Source of the DNA: Dioscorea cayenensis subsp. rotundata
Taxonomy: Eukaryota; Streptophyta; Magnoliopsida; Dioscoreales; Dioscoreaceae
Direction: 5' to 3'
Assembly: GCF_009730915.1 (NCBI RefSeq)
Contig: NC_052488.1
Span: 23,845,868 to 23,909,867, forward strand
Length of the DNA: 64,000 nt
Positions 53,463 to 64,000 of the stretch are shown piece after piece. Made by a program: the position numbers and the translations under genes. Under the pieces are notes generated by a model. The model was not told the origin of the DNA. It saw nothing but the letters and a program-made list of their open reading frames with translations, and searched no databases. Position 1 is the first letter of the stretch; every line of letters starts with the position of its first letter.

Positions 53463-55422
53463 TATGCTGATCTTGCCAATCTGCAGCATCATTTAGGATT
53501 CAGGGGCGCGGCTGCACTTCAAGTATATTGCTGTTTATTTTGCTCAGCATTTTTCTCATTTCTCTGCACCCATGATCTATGTACATTGACAACATCTTGA
53601 ATATAATAAAAACACATGTTTAATAAATTAGTGGTTTATCCATTTTTTTGTTTTTTTAATATAATGAATACATTTATGATTTTCACAAGTTGTATTCTCT
53701 CAATTTTGAAAAGCTACTTAAACTGGCTTGGTATTTTGTTTTCTCCATGTCAGGATAGTTTATTATGGTTGGTTTGGTTGCTATTGTTCAACCACCATCT
53801 GGTGTTACATCAAGCTGGAGAGAATTACTAATTATTTTGATTTGTTGAAGTAGTGCATGCAGAGCATCGCCATCATGGATATATTCGGTCAAGCTCTGGT
53901 TTTGGCCATCCACCCATCTGCCGGAAGGTGTGACTCACTCAAGGGCATGACTCAACAAGTGCTACATGCCATGAACTAGACTTGTAATTATTGGACGCTA
54001 GCTAGCGTCTGTTCACCATTTTGTTTGTTTACCTACACATGACATGCAAGTCTTCTTTTTAAATGTGAAATGAGGAGCGTCATGTTGTGGTTTGATTCAA
54101 AGGTTTTTAATAATTTTTTGTACTCTTATTTTTTTAAAAAAAGAAAAAAAAAAATTAAAAAAGAAATTGTGATCCAGCGAGAGATTCTTTATCATGGAAT
54201 ATAGTTTGAGGAAGAAAGGAACAAACAAAAGAGAAGGAAAGAAAGGGATTGGTTGATGAACGTGAGATCCCCCATGATTGACTAAGGACATTGGGTTATG
54301 GACGACAATTTGAGTCCACGGCTTCTCTTTTTTACTTGTATGTTTGTGTAACGTGGGTGGCACATGGTCAACTATTTCACAGGGATTCTCCTCCCCCTCA
54401 CCCCTCTAACCTAGAGGAAGAAGGGAAAGGATCTCTTTTGAACAAAAATAAAACTAAAATAAAATAAAATAAAATATTAATTTCAGGATTATGATCATTA
54501 AAAAATAAAATCAATTATTAGTTTTGTGCCGGTGATTATTTAATTTATTAACATCATATTTTTCATGTAAAATATTTATATTTTTATAAAACAAAAAATT
54601 TGAATTTCAAATCACGTAAAATAATAGTACAAATATTGTGAAGTTTATGTACGTATTGCATGTCATGTCTATAGTGTACATATTTACTTATGTTTATAAA
54701 AATAAAATAAAATTTTATGAAATAATTTATTTATTTATTTATTAGAAATTTGTTAGTGGACAGAAATAAATTAACTGATTGTGTTTAGTGGCATGAATAG
54801 ATTGAGATAAAATTATGCTTTTAAAATACATTTATTTTCCTATAAAGTTTGTTTTTTATTATTATTATTAATATTTAATAAAATTAATTCCAATTTGAAA
54901 GCCTCACGCAACATATTCCATCCGTGATTGCACCACAGATGTATGATGGACAGAAAAATAAAGAGTAAAATTTTTAAATATAAAACTTTCTCAAAAAAAA
55001 AAAAAAAAGGTGAAGGGTTCAATTTGTGATTTTATGCTTTTTTTTCCACCGAACATCCACCATAATGCTGGACTTAGGATGCATCATCAGCCTGAGATGT
55101 TGTGAAATCAAAATAATAACACAGAGCGTCCTTACATAACTGGTTTGTGGGACCCAAAAGTCCTGAAAAGTGAAAAAATGAGTCCCTGGGCGGCATGAAG
55201 CGGACCCACTCTACTTCTACTTTTCTTGGTTTACTTGTTATCGACCACCACTTCCAAGTCCCAAGGTGTGAAATGGAACCCTATGCAAGTAAAAGAAAAA
55301 GCGGTTCCACACTTGGTCCTCTCTTGCTGGACATTCATTCATTAGTTTGGTAATAAAACTAAACCAGCTTAATGTTCACTCAAAGATATAGACACCTAGT
55401 TAATCATATCATCACTCTGCTT

Positions 55423-55453
<31 letters not shown>

Positions 55454-57250
55454 CCATCATGTAAAAGAAACAAAAACAAATATTAATTTTCTTTCTTAAA
55501 ATTTTGAAATGCAACGAAAACATGTTAAAGAATTTTAGTAAGTCAGGCATTGCCATTTGGGGTTAAGATGCTTGATATTAGATGGGAATTCCAAATTGGA
55601 TTTAAATTGATATATAATAAGAGCAGCAGGCTTAGCACCACTTAACTAGAGACTTGAGAATTGAGAGGCAGTGCAGGCTGGCCGGCAGACACGCAGCAAA
55701 GCCACGTCCCCATCCCATCTCAAATGAATCAATCCCTTTTTCTCCATCAAATCCGGCTTTTTAAAACCCATCCTCAAATACCCTGATTTATTGCCCCGCA
55801 CCTTTTTAAAAAATTTTTAAAAATTTTTAATATTTGTTCCTTTTTATATATATATTTTTGGGGTTCTAATTCCTCTTCTCACCTGCAGTTTCCCTGCCTT
55901 TTTCACGTCCCACCACCATTTCCAGAGTTCCTGCAGACATGTCCTTTTTTTCTTTTCTTTTATTTTTTATTTCTTACATATCTCCACTCCCCATTTTGTT
56001 ACTTAGATTTAATAAAATTTTGGGATCCGAATTTATTTTTGGAAAATTATTAACCTAATTTGATTCACAGGATTCACGTCCGCTGTTTATTCAAAAATCA
56101 AAATTGAGTTGAGTATACAAATCATCTCTGCCTGTGTCTTGTGTATATATAGTACTATATACTACTCTCTTTTTTTCACTTTAATTAATTTATTTTATTT
56201 AATATATATTTCTGTCCTCCCAGGATTGCTTATTCGTATGGGACAGGGTAATTAAATATGAACAGCGCACGGTTGAACGGAGCAAAGTTGGTGGCTCGAT
56301 TGGCAAAATCCCGACTAACATAACATGGGTATTAAATAGGGTGTGCCAGACATTTGACTCGGACCACCCAACCAAATTTCTGTTATTATTATCCTCCTTT
56401 CACCTAAAATGACCATAATATATTTGAAATTTTGAATCTTTTCAATTCCCGTGCAAGAGACTTATAAAAAAAAATAATAATAATAATAAGTAAACCACTC
56501 AAATATAACAATAATTTTTTTATAATAATAATACTGTAGTTAATGTCAATGTGAAAGAAGACTTTAATTGGGGGTCCAACAAAGAGTAGGAGCTTAGTAG
56601 TTAGTGGGAGCAAGCAACAGCAACTCTCAATTCAAAAACAAGTGGGGAAGATAGCAGCAAGACAAATGTCCACTCCAAACCAAAACTATTTTAAAATTAA
56701 TATTGATTTATTTAATAACTAATAAATAAGGTAGCCAGCCAGCCAGCCAGCCAGCCACTTGAAAGAAACAAACCCTGAAACTCTTTCCTTCCTTCCTTGC
56801 TTCATGAGCCGCACTCTTTTATATCTTTAGACATTTTGTTTTCTCAAGTATCTATCTTCAGTTGAGATAATAGTAGTAGTAGTAGTAGTACATGAACACT
56901 ACTAACTAGAGTCTAGTGGGTTGTTGATATACACTATACATTGCTGTAGTGTTTGCTTCATTTTTAATTTCAAAGGGGATTTCATATCTTTTGCTTTTAC
57001 TTGTTTGGCTTTTGAGCGGGACCCCCGGCACTGGCCGAGTGGAGAACAGAAGAACAGAAGAGAAGAGAAGAGACCCTCAGCTTAGACGCTGTGTGTGCCA
57101 GCCACCCTTCAGCCTTGCCTTGTGTGGGCCTATTATTATATCTCTCTTCTCAACTCCTTCCCAGCATCTACTTCTTCTTCTTCTCTTCTTTTTCTTCTTC
57201 TTTTACTGCTTTTGTTCTGCTGCTGCTGGTTGAGAGTTGAGAGTTGGGAG
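53463..57250. other. AT-rich intergenic stretch upstream of the GTGVFLPR-motif gene
   Basis: It contains a LINE tail motif at 53621-53657, a (CAT)n run at 55425-55460, (CCAG)n at 56733-56757 and (AGT)n near 56869-56890. The region 57000-57250 is CT-rich and probably the 5' leader. No gene was supported. Confidence 0.45.
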
Positions 57251-58730
57251 ATGGCGGAGAACTTGAATGATGGGGTGTTTTGGCTCCCAGCTGACTTCCT
57301 TGATGATGATATCTTCGCAAAAGGAGAGACTATAGGGACAAGTGTTGCTTGTTTCTCTAACGGTGTCGGTGTGGATCTCAACTCGCCGACAGAGACCTTG
57401 ACCGAGACGGAGAGCGATGAGGAGGATTACATGGCTGGGCTTACCCGTCAGATGGCTAGCTCCTTTCTTGACGCCGACGAAGACACCGTTGCTTTCCCTG
57501 GATCGATTCCCAAGGTGTCTTATCTGTGCCTTTTGTGTTCTCGTTTCTGTTTTTCTTCTTATTATATGCTGCTGCCTGTCTAATTTTGAGGCTAATCTTT
57601 GTGCTTCTTGTGTAGGTACTTACGGGTTCGCCGCAGTCAACGCTTTGTGCTATGGAAGGATGGTCGAGCTCGAGCGGGGGAAGCCCTAACGGGCCATCGC
57701 AAGTTTCGTCGCCTCCTTCGACCCCGTTCGAGCAGGCTCACTCCGGTTCTTCAGATCTATTGTATGTTGCGGCGGGGCAAGTGATGCGCATGAGGATAGA
57801 AGAGCAAGAAAAACAGGTCAAGTATCAAGGCCGTGGTCTCTTAGAGACACCAAAGAAGCCCTCAGAGACAACACCCACTTGTAATATTCGGCCCCCTGCC
57901 TACTTCGCCAACAACATCCCCATGCCCACCTTGCAGCAGCTTGAGGTTGTTCTCATCTCTATCAATGGTTTTTCAAAGTTTAAAATAATTTATTAAAATG
58001 AATAATTTGACTAATTTCTAAACTTTTTTCTTTTTGGTTCGTGTTGTTGTTGGTTGTTGTTTGTAGTTTGAGCGACTGAAACAAGAGCAACTAATTAAGC
58101 AACAAATAGCTGCTGCTTGGGTGAAGCCAAACAGGGGAAGAAGGTATGACCATACGCTCGGCTTGCCATCCTCTGCGTGGCCACCTCTCCAGCCTCAACG
58201 TCAGCAGCAACAACAACAACAACAACCTCCTCCGGCATCGGCTGGAGCTGGGATGAGAGCCATTTTCCTCAATGGTTCTGGATCCCGGAAACCTTCTGGT
58301 GGCACCGGTGTCTTCTTGCCCCGTAGAGCTGGGAATACCAACGAGGCACGTAAGAAGCCAGGTACAATTTCATGTTTTCCATGCTTATTTGGTTACTGCT
58401 GTTAATTGTTATTATGTGATTAAAATTTTTGTTTTTTTGCTTCTGTTTCGCAGCCTGTTCCACTGTGCTGCTACCAGCCAAAGTTGTGCACGCTCTGAAC
58501 CTGAATCTTGACGGATTGAATGCTAATATCGTGGACCACAGTAAGTTCCTCCCCTTTTTCATTGAAATTTCTTTTCTTTTTTAAATATTTATATAAAAAT
58601 TTAATTTTTATGGTTGGTGGTTCTCATATTATTTTGTTTGAATCTTCGTGCAGATGTTATGGATGGTACTCGTCCTGGTAAAAGAAATTACAACCATCGT
58701 TCTCAGCAGCCTCCGCAGTGGGCTTATTAA
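57251..58730 (+). CDS. Plant-specific protein with GTGVFLPR motif, 5 exons
   Basis: Protein of unknown function, 350 residues. Exons 57251-57514, 57616-57945, 58067-58361, 58454-58540 and 58654-58730 join in frame at GT-AG sites with no irregularity. The N-terminus MAENLNDGVFWLPADFLDDD is acidic and followed by an acidic patch (TETESDEED). The middle is Ser/Pro-rich (SSSGGSPNGPSQ, SPPSTPFEQ) with a coiled-coil-prone basic segment (RMRIEEQEKQ; ERLKQEQLIKQQIAAAW). A polyQ run is encoded at about 58201-58226. The conserved C-terminal block is GTGVFLPRRAG, then CSTVLLPAKVVHALNLNLD and a tail ending QQPPQWAY. I recall this C-terminal block from uncharacterised Arabidopsis proteins. The acidic/Q-rich layout would suit a nuclear regulatory protein, but that is a guess. 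Confidence 0.87.
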
Positions 58731-60129
58731 TGGGTACCCAGTGCCATCGCCACTAGTACTACTATTGCTATTACTATAACTTACTGTTATTCTAGTTTCT
58801 AGCTGACAGAGTGACTGACTGATTATAAGCGTTGATGTTCTGGTTTAGTTTTAGTGAAAGCAAAAAAGCAGCAGAGTAGTAGGGTTTCGTTTCTCTATTT
58901 GATTGTATTTGTGATAGTTGAAAATCAAGGGGAAAGCATGCCACCACACAAGTAACTTGCTGTCTGTTCTTTGTTTTAGTTAAAAAATAAGGTTAGAAGA
59001 AAAGGTGTGTTTTGTGAGAAGAAAGAGGATTTCGACTGGTTTACTGTTACTGCAATAAGTGCTTGGAGTATCCGTTCATTGAAGCGCCGCCGTCCTCGCT
59101 TCTCTTTGTCTACTTAGTTTTTGGAATTTTAGTATGAGAGAGCTCTCTGGTGAGGTTTTGCGCCACTGAGCTGGGCTCTCTCTCTTAGATGTAATAAGCC
59201 AAATATGTAATTTGGGGTTGTTTTGTTATTTTAAGTAAGCATTAAGCAATCTGAAGGAAGAATATGTTTGAATTGTCTCACCAATGATTCAATGGAAATT
59301 GTATCCCTGTTGATCTGTACTGTTGTAATTACTTAAATGAAGAAATTAATGATCGAGAAACACTGTTTGTTAGTTGCCAATTATCCCTTTACAGTTTTGT
59401 TCCTAGCCCCCAAACCATTTATGGTCTAGTGTATTTCTGGTGTGTTGCCCCTGCAGCAGGTGCACAGCCCAGTTGAGTGTTTTCTGTCTGGCTTTAACTC
59501 ATATTCATGGTGAACTGATGTCCAGCTAGTTTCTCTGTGGCTCTATATCATTAGAGTCATTGAACAAGGACATGGGAAATCCTTTGATTTTTATTCAAAA
59601 ATATCTATCTGCCTTTTTTGGGAAATACAAAAAAGAAGGAAATTTCCCCACTGAGTTTGCTTAGGAGTGAAGGGTGGTGGGCCTCCTCTTATCATCCTTT
59701 TTATCAACAATCCAAGATTACACAACTCCTTTGTTGTTTTGTGTGTCATTGACTTGGTCAAGCATCGCTTGAAGTTAAAGAACACAGTGACAAATATAAA
59801 TAAATATAGAGACTAAAACTAAAAGTTTGTGTTTGAAATGTCCCCACACTGCTTTTTCCCCTTCTCTTTCAAAGAACATGGCTGGGTTGAATGTGCATGG
59901 ATTGAAAACTACAAACGGATGTGGCTTGCACGCCTGCTCCAAGTGCATGCATGTGCAACCTTAGCTGGTGCCATGCTGGGAATGATAAAGATCCAGTGAT
60001 CTCGCAGCTGATCACTGGCCACCTAAAAACAAATGTACTACCGCTACACAACCACCACCATATGTATAACAGCTAGGCATCACACTTGCACATCTAAGCT
60101 CATCTCCACGTCCTCCACGGTCCATCATA
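58731..60129. other. 3' flank and intergenic stretch
   Basis: The first 500 bases are likely 3' untranslated region of the preceding gene. No other gene was seen; the frame at 59869-60051 has no recognisable similarity. Confidence 0.45.
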
Positions 60130-60139
60130 GTTATAACTA

Positions 60140-61045
60140 AGGTTGTCAAACCTGACCGTAGAACGACCCTGGCCAGTTCTGCGGGTCAGGTCAATCGGCT
60201 CAACCGGCCGAACCGGGATTGAACCCAGAGTCAATAATTAAATATAAAAAAAATATTATAATAATTAATAATGAGCAAAATATAATATTAAACCCATAAT
60301 TATATTATAAAAAACCTACTCAAATTTGATATTTAAATTGATAAATGACCTTTATATACGAGTAGCTTCTAATTTTTATCATTTATTTTTTTACATTTTT
60401 TTAAATATTTATAAATTTAATATATTAATATATAATTATCGAACTTCTCTGAGTATTATTTATTTATTTATTTGTTTATTAGTTGATTTTTGTTAAAATA
60501 AATGAGAAATTTAATTCACTAATTCTTATATTTCAATTGAATTTTTTTATTTTGTTTTAAATTTTTCTTATATTTCTTTTTAATTAGAATACTTTTAATT
60601 TTTATATTTTTTTATAATAAAAATTACACTCATTTATTGTTTTATTTTATTAATAAATTAAATTTTTTTAGAAAAGTATTTACATAACACATTAATATAT
60701 TTTATTTTTTTAAATATTAATTTTTGTTGGTATGTTTATGATATATATATTGTAATTCTATTTATTGATTATAAATTATAAATTAATATTAATAAATATA
60801 ACCGATTTTGTGATTTTTAATGAGAAAATAATAATAAATTATTAAATATTGTAAACAAAATTAAACATCATGATCCCGATTGACCCGTAGCGGGTTAGCG
60901 GGTTTCCCCGTTGAACCGCCCTGGTCACTGGGTAACACCGGCTTTTTAATACCCGGGTCATCGGGGTGATACCCGACTGACCATACGACCGGCTCCCTGG
61001 TTTTTCCCGATTGAATGCCGTACGGTCCCGGGTCTGACAACATTG
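60140..61045. mobile_element. Non-autonomous DNA transposon with 10-base target duplication
   Basis: It is flanked on both sides by GTTATAACTA (60130-60139 and 61046-61055), a perfect 10-base direct repeat. The ends are inverted: left 'aggttgtcaaacctgaccg', right '...cgggtctgacaacattg'. About 100-180 bases at each end are GC-rich and the middle is extremely AT-rich. It carries no reading frame. Duplication length and structure fit a Mutator-like non-autonomous element. Confidence 0.75.
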
Positions 61046-61055
61046 GTTATAACTA

Positions 61056-61392
61056 GGTCATGCATCATAGTCACTCCTGTTCCTGCTTGTTTATTTATAT
61101 ATTTATTTATTTGAAAAGAGTGGGCACGCACTTGGCCTGGTTTATTAATGGTTGTCACGAGTTCCATTTCATCTTCATTCAATGCTCTAAAGATATTAAT
61201 TAATTAATTCATGCATATATATACTCATGAATCATAATAATTATAGTATCGGATAACTTCTCATTGCAGGAACCCAAAGACAAGATTGAGCTTACCAGAA
61301 GCCATTATAGTTATGGTCCTTGCAAAACTTGTAGTTGAAGGATGATGTTGTGGCGCATGGTTGGTGCGAGTGATTTGGTTGTTCTAACTGGA

Positions 61393-61427
<35 letters not shown>

Positions 61428-62535
61428 TCTAGAATGTTTGAGGTTGAGCTAAGTCACCAGCCTTTTCTTTACTAATAATCTATCTATCTAGGAATTATGT
61501 TATTAGATATAAATTTTCTTTTTCTTTTTTTCTTTTTTTTTTATTTTTTAAGGATAATGATGAGCTCCGTGGAACAAGCTCCGTGATCTGTGAGAAACCC
61601 TCTGAATGGTCCTAACTATTTTGTATATACTATAACCCACCAATTTATTTATTATTTTAATTTTCAAAATGTTCTGACAATAGTGAGAGTCAAGTGGCTT
61701 TTCTCAAAAACTAAAAAGTCATGTTGGCCCTTGAAAGTGGCTTTATGATTAGATCCAGCCATGTGATGTGCTTGATATAGTATGTATAGTTTAGCCAATT
61801 GTTCAACTGGCTGAATCACAGGTACAATGAATCCTTCAAAACATATCCATGGGTTTTTCCAAGCAGCGAGTTAGTGCGTCGCACTCACATGTTGTCTGAA
61901 TGGAGACATTTGATTCCTCTTGATTCCTCTGATTTGGAGATTTAAAAAAAAAGCAATAAAATAAAAAATGCATCATTTGAAAACGAAAAAAAAAAAATCT
62001 CAATAAAAAACAGAGAGATGTTGAGCTGGAACTTTGATTTAAAATAAAAAAAAATATGCTTCAATCATATATTTTTTAATTAATTAAAAAGATTGGATAA
62101 GATTGAAGTTTGGGCAATCTGTGTGGTAGCCTTCAAAAGCTGTATTGTGGTCTGTTATAAAGGTAGCGATTCAACTTTTTTTTTTTTAATAGAAATAAAT
62201 AAAAAATTAAACCTGCCGTTTTTACTCAAGAGTCTTTTTTGTTTTACCTTTCAACACAAAAAAAAAAGTTTTTGCTCAATAAAATTTATTTTAATAAAAA
62301 TACTTTTAGGAAAAAAAATGAGAGTGTGGTGAGATAGAATTGTAGTTTTGGTCATGCTCGAGTCCTCCTTAAAATAAGAAGGTTGGGCTTAGAGATATAT
62401 AGTAGCTATGGGCTGTGTTTGGACACAAGAAAAATAAGGGCCTTGTTTTATTCTCTCTCGCCTAATTTTCTTTTATTAATGGCAAGACAATACCATTATT
62501 TGGTTTCCCAAAATCCAAATAAATACATCCAAACT
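61056..62535. other. AT-rich intergenic stretch, 3' flank of the glycosyltransferase
   Basis: (AT)n at 61396-61424. Poly-A and poly-T runs are frequent near 61950-62320. No gene. Confidence 0.45.
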
Positions 62536-64000
62536 TCACAAGGAGTTGATGTAGTCGAGCAGGCTCTGGAATTGCAAGTAAGATGACCCATCTTCCTGGA
62601 CGCTCCTCTTAGCCAGCTCAGCCATGACCAACGCTGATTGCTTCAGCTCCTTGCCTTGTTCTCCTTCCATAACTCGTCTCACCATTATCTCAACAACTTC
62701 CCTCCCAGTCATGTCCTTCATGTCCAATCCAATTCCCCAGACCTCACTCACAAACCTACTGTTTATCTGTTGGTCAGCAAAGAAAGGCCAACATATCATA
62801 GGCACTCCCACCACCACACTATCCAACGTGGAGTTCCATCCACTGTGAGTCAAGAAACATCCCACTGCCGGATGAGCCAGCACCTCCTCTTGTGGAGCCC
62901 ATTCAACAATGAATACCCTTAATTTGATAGTCTTCTCAAACAGTACCTTAGTACTTGTACTACTCTCAACTCCATCAACAAGATCAGGCCTTATGACCCA
63001 CAGGAACGGGTGCCCACTATTCACAAAACCGTGCCAGAACTCTAGCAACTCATCCATTGCCATCACAGTGAAGCTACCGAAGCTCACGTACACAACGGAC
63101 CCCTTTGGCTGTGTGTCAAGCCATGCCATGCAAGTGCGATCCTCAAGCCACAAATTGCCTGAAAGAGTTGTTGCTCCTTGGAATATTGGTGGGCTCTAGC
63201 AAGCAGTTGGTGGAGAGGACCTATGGCAAATATTGTTGGACAAACGCTACTACGAATGTGGTGCAGCACTGGTCCCTCCATGGATTCACAAGTGTTGAGA
63301 ATGATGGCTCGTGCTCTATTAACATTTCCCACAGCCCTGGACACCATTTGGAGAGCCCGGCTATTTGCCAGGTCTCCTGTTTCTCTGCAAAAGCTTGGAA
63401 GATCTCTACGTCTTAGAAAGCTCTCCATCCCTGCTACACCTTGTATCTTCTCATCCATATCCGGTTCATCTTGACATTTATAATTAATTTCACATGATAT
63501 ACTCCATATATAAGTATTTTACAGGGTTAATTAATTAACAAATAATTATTATTATATATTAAAAGTAGTACCTGGAAATGGGAGTTCACCAGTCTCAATT
63601 AGTTTAGGGATGCAGTGATAAGCCCATAAACTACAAGCACTGGCAGTGCGGAATATAATTGCAGGGATTCCAAGGTCTTCAACTGGTTCTATAGCAAAGG
63701 GCATGACTGAGTCAACCAAGACACAAGTGATTTGTGGCCATCCATCTTGCCTGCAAGAAGTCAACAGTTGCCGGAGATGGTCCCCAGATCGAGTCCTGAT
63801 AGAGTCATCGAGGTCCCATAAGGCGTTGGCTGATCGGGGATCATCATCCGGAAGGCCATCGGGGATGGAAAGGAAGCGAAAGTGTGGACGTAGAGAGAGG
63901 CGAGCGAAGGCGGAGGAGAAGTTGGAGAGACGGTTGTGGTTGTGGTGAGTGTTGAGGAAGGTGATGTGAAGGTCGGAGGTGGAGAGGAGGTCGGCCAGTT
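62536..64000 (-). CDS. UDP-glycosyltransferase, UGT85-like, cut by the window edge
   Basis: Cytosolic family-1 glycosyltransferase that moves sugar from UDP-sugar to small plant metabolites; the acceptor cannot be told. Exon 2 is 63469-62536 and exon 1 runs from 63572 past the right edge, with a GT-AG intron at the usual UGT85 position (after GELPFPG). Visible in order: HITFLNTHHNHNRL, GLPDDDPRSANALW, CVLVDSVMPFA, the exon 2 block MESFLRRRDLPSFCR, VVYVSFGSFTVM, and the PSPG donor-binding box (62901-62770) from WAPQEEVLAHPAVGC to WPFFADQQ, which is complete. About 25-30 N-terminal residues, with the catalytic His, lie outside the window. In exon 2 the frame slips between LFQA and NLWLEDRTC near 63151-63160, best explained by one missing base (perhaps A in an AA run). 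It could be error or a recent inactivation. Confidence 0.85.

Overview
The window is nuclear DNA of a flowering plant, very probably a monocot. The evidence is strong AT-richness, plant-type GT-AG introns, plant-specific gene families (BELL homeodomain, DA1-related, RABA2, UGT85-type glycosyltransferase, plant GC1) and three intronless mannose-lectin (GNA-type) genes, a family prominent in monocots. The lectins recall those of yams and related non-grass monocots, but I cannot name the species from sequence alone.

Layout. From 1 to about 23 kb is a lectin cluster broken up by mobile-element fossils. Three GNA-type lectins lie at 2.5 kb (-), 16.7 kb (-) and 19.4 kb (+). A fourth locus near 10.95-11.13 kb keeps only its promoter and start region. 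Between them lie old LTR fossils of at least three families (4.1-6.8, 7.9-10.6, 13.0-15.3 and 20.7-22.2 kb), small DNA elements and LINE 3' tails. From 24.8 kb the window is gene-rich: a DA1-related LIM/peptidase gene (+), a BELL-type TALE homeobox gene (-), a galactose/glyoxal-oxidase-like gene (+), a RABA2-type Rab GTPase (-), a small plant-specific protein ending in WWQGSLYY (+), a guanylyl-cyclase-1-like gene (+), a plant-specific protein with a GTGVFLPR motif (+), and a UGT85-like glycosyltransferase (-) cut by the right edge. AT-rich intergenic DNA with microsatellites, a SINE candidate and several inverted-repeat elements fills the spaces. Splice junctions were worked out by hand for every multi-exon gene; all keep frame across introns.

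The genes do not form one pathway. Two themes stand out. First, the lectin cluster shows graded loss of the QxDxNxVxY sugar sites (3, 1, 0 strict copies), with duplicated promoter pieces and a stranded promoter. Second, four otherwise well-conserved genes (BELL, oxidase, GC1, UGT) each need one or two single-base adjustments to read through, mostly one surplus base in a short G or C run, while seven other genes are clean. This looks more like sequence error than gene decay and should be settled before calling pseudogenes.

I found no CRISPR, no operon-like system and no clearly new multi-gene system.
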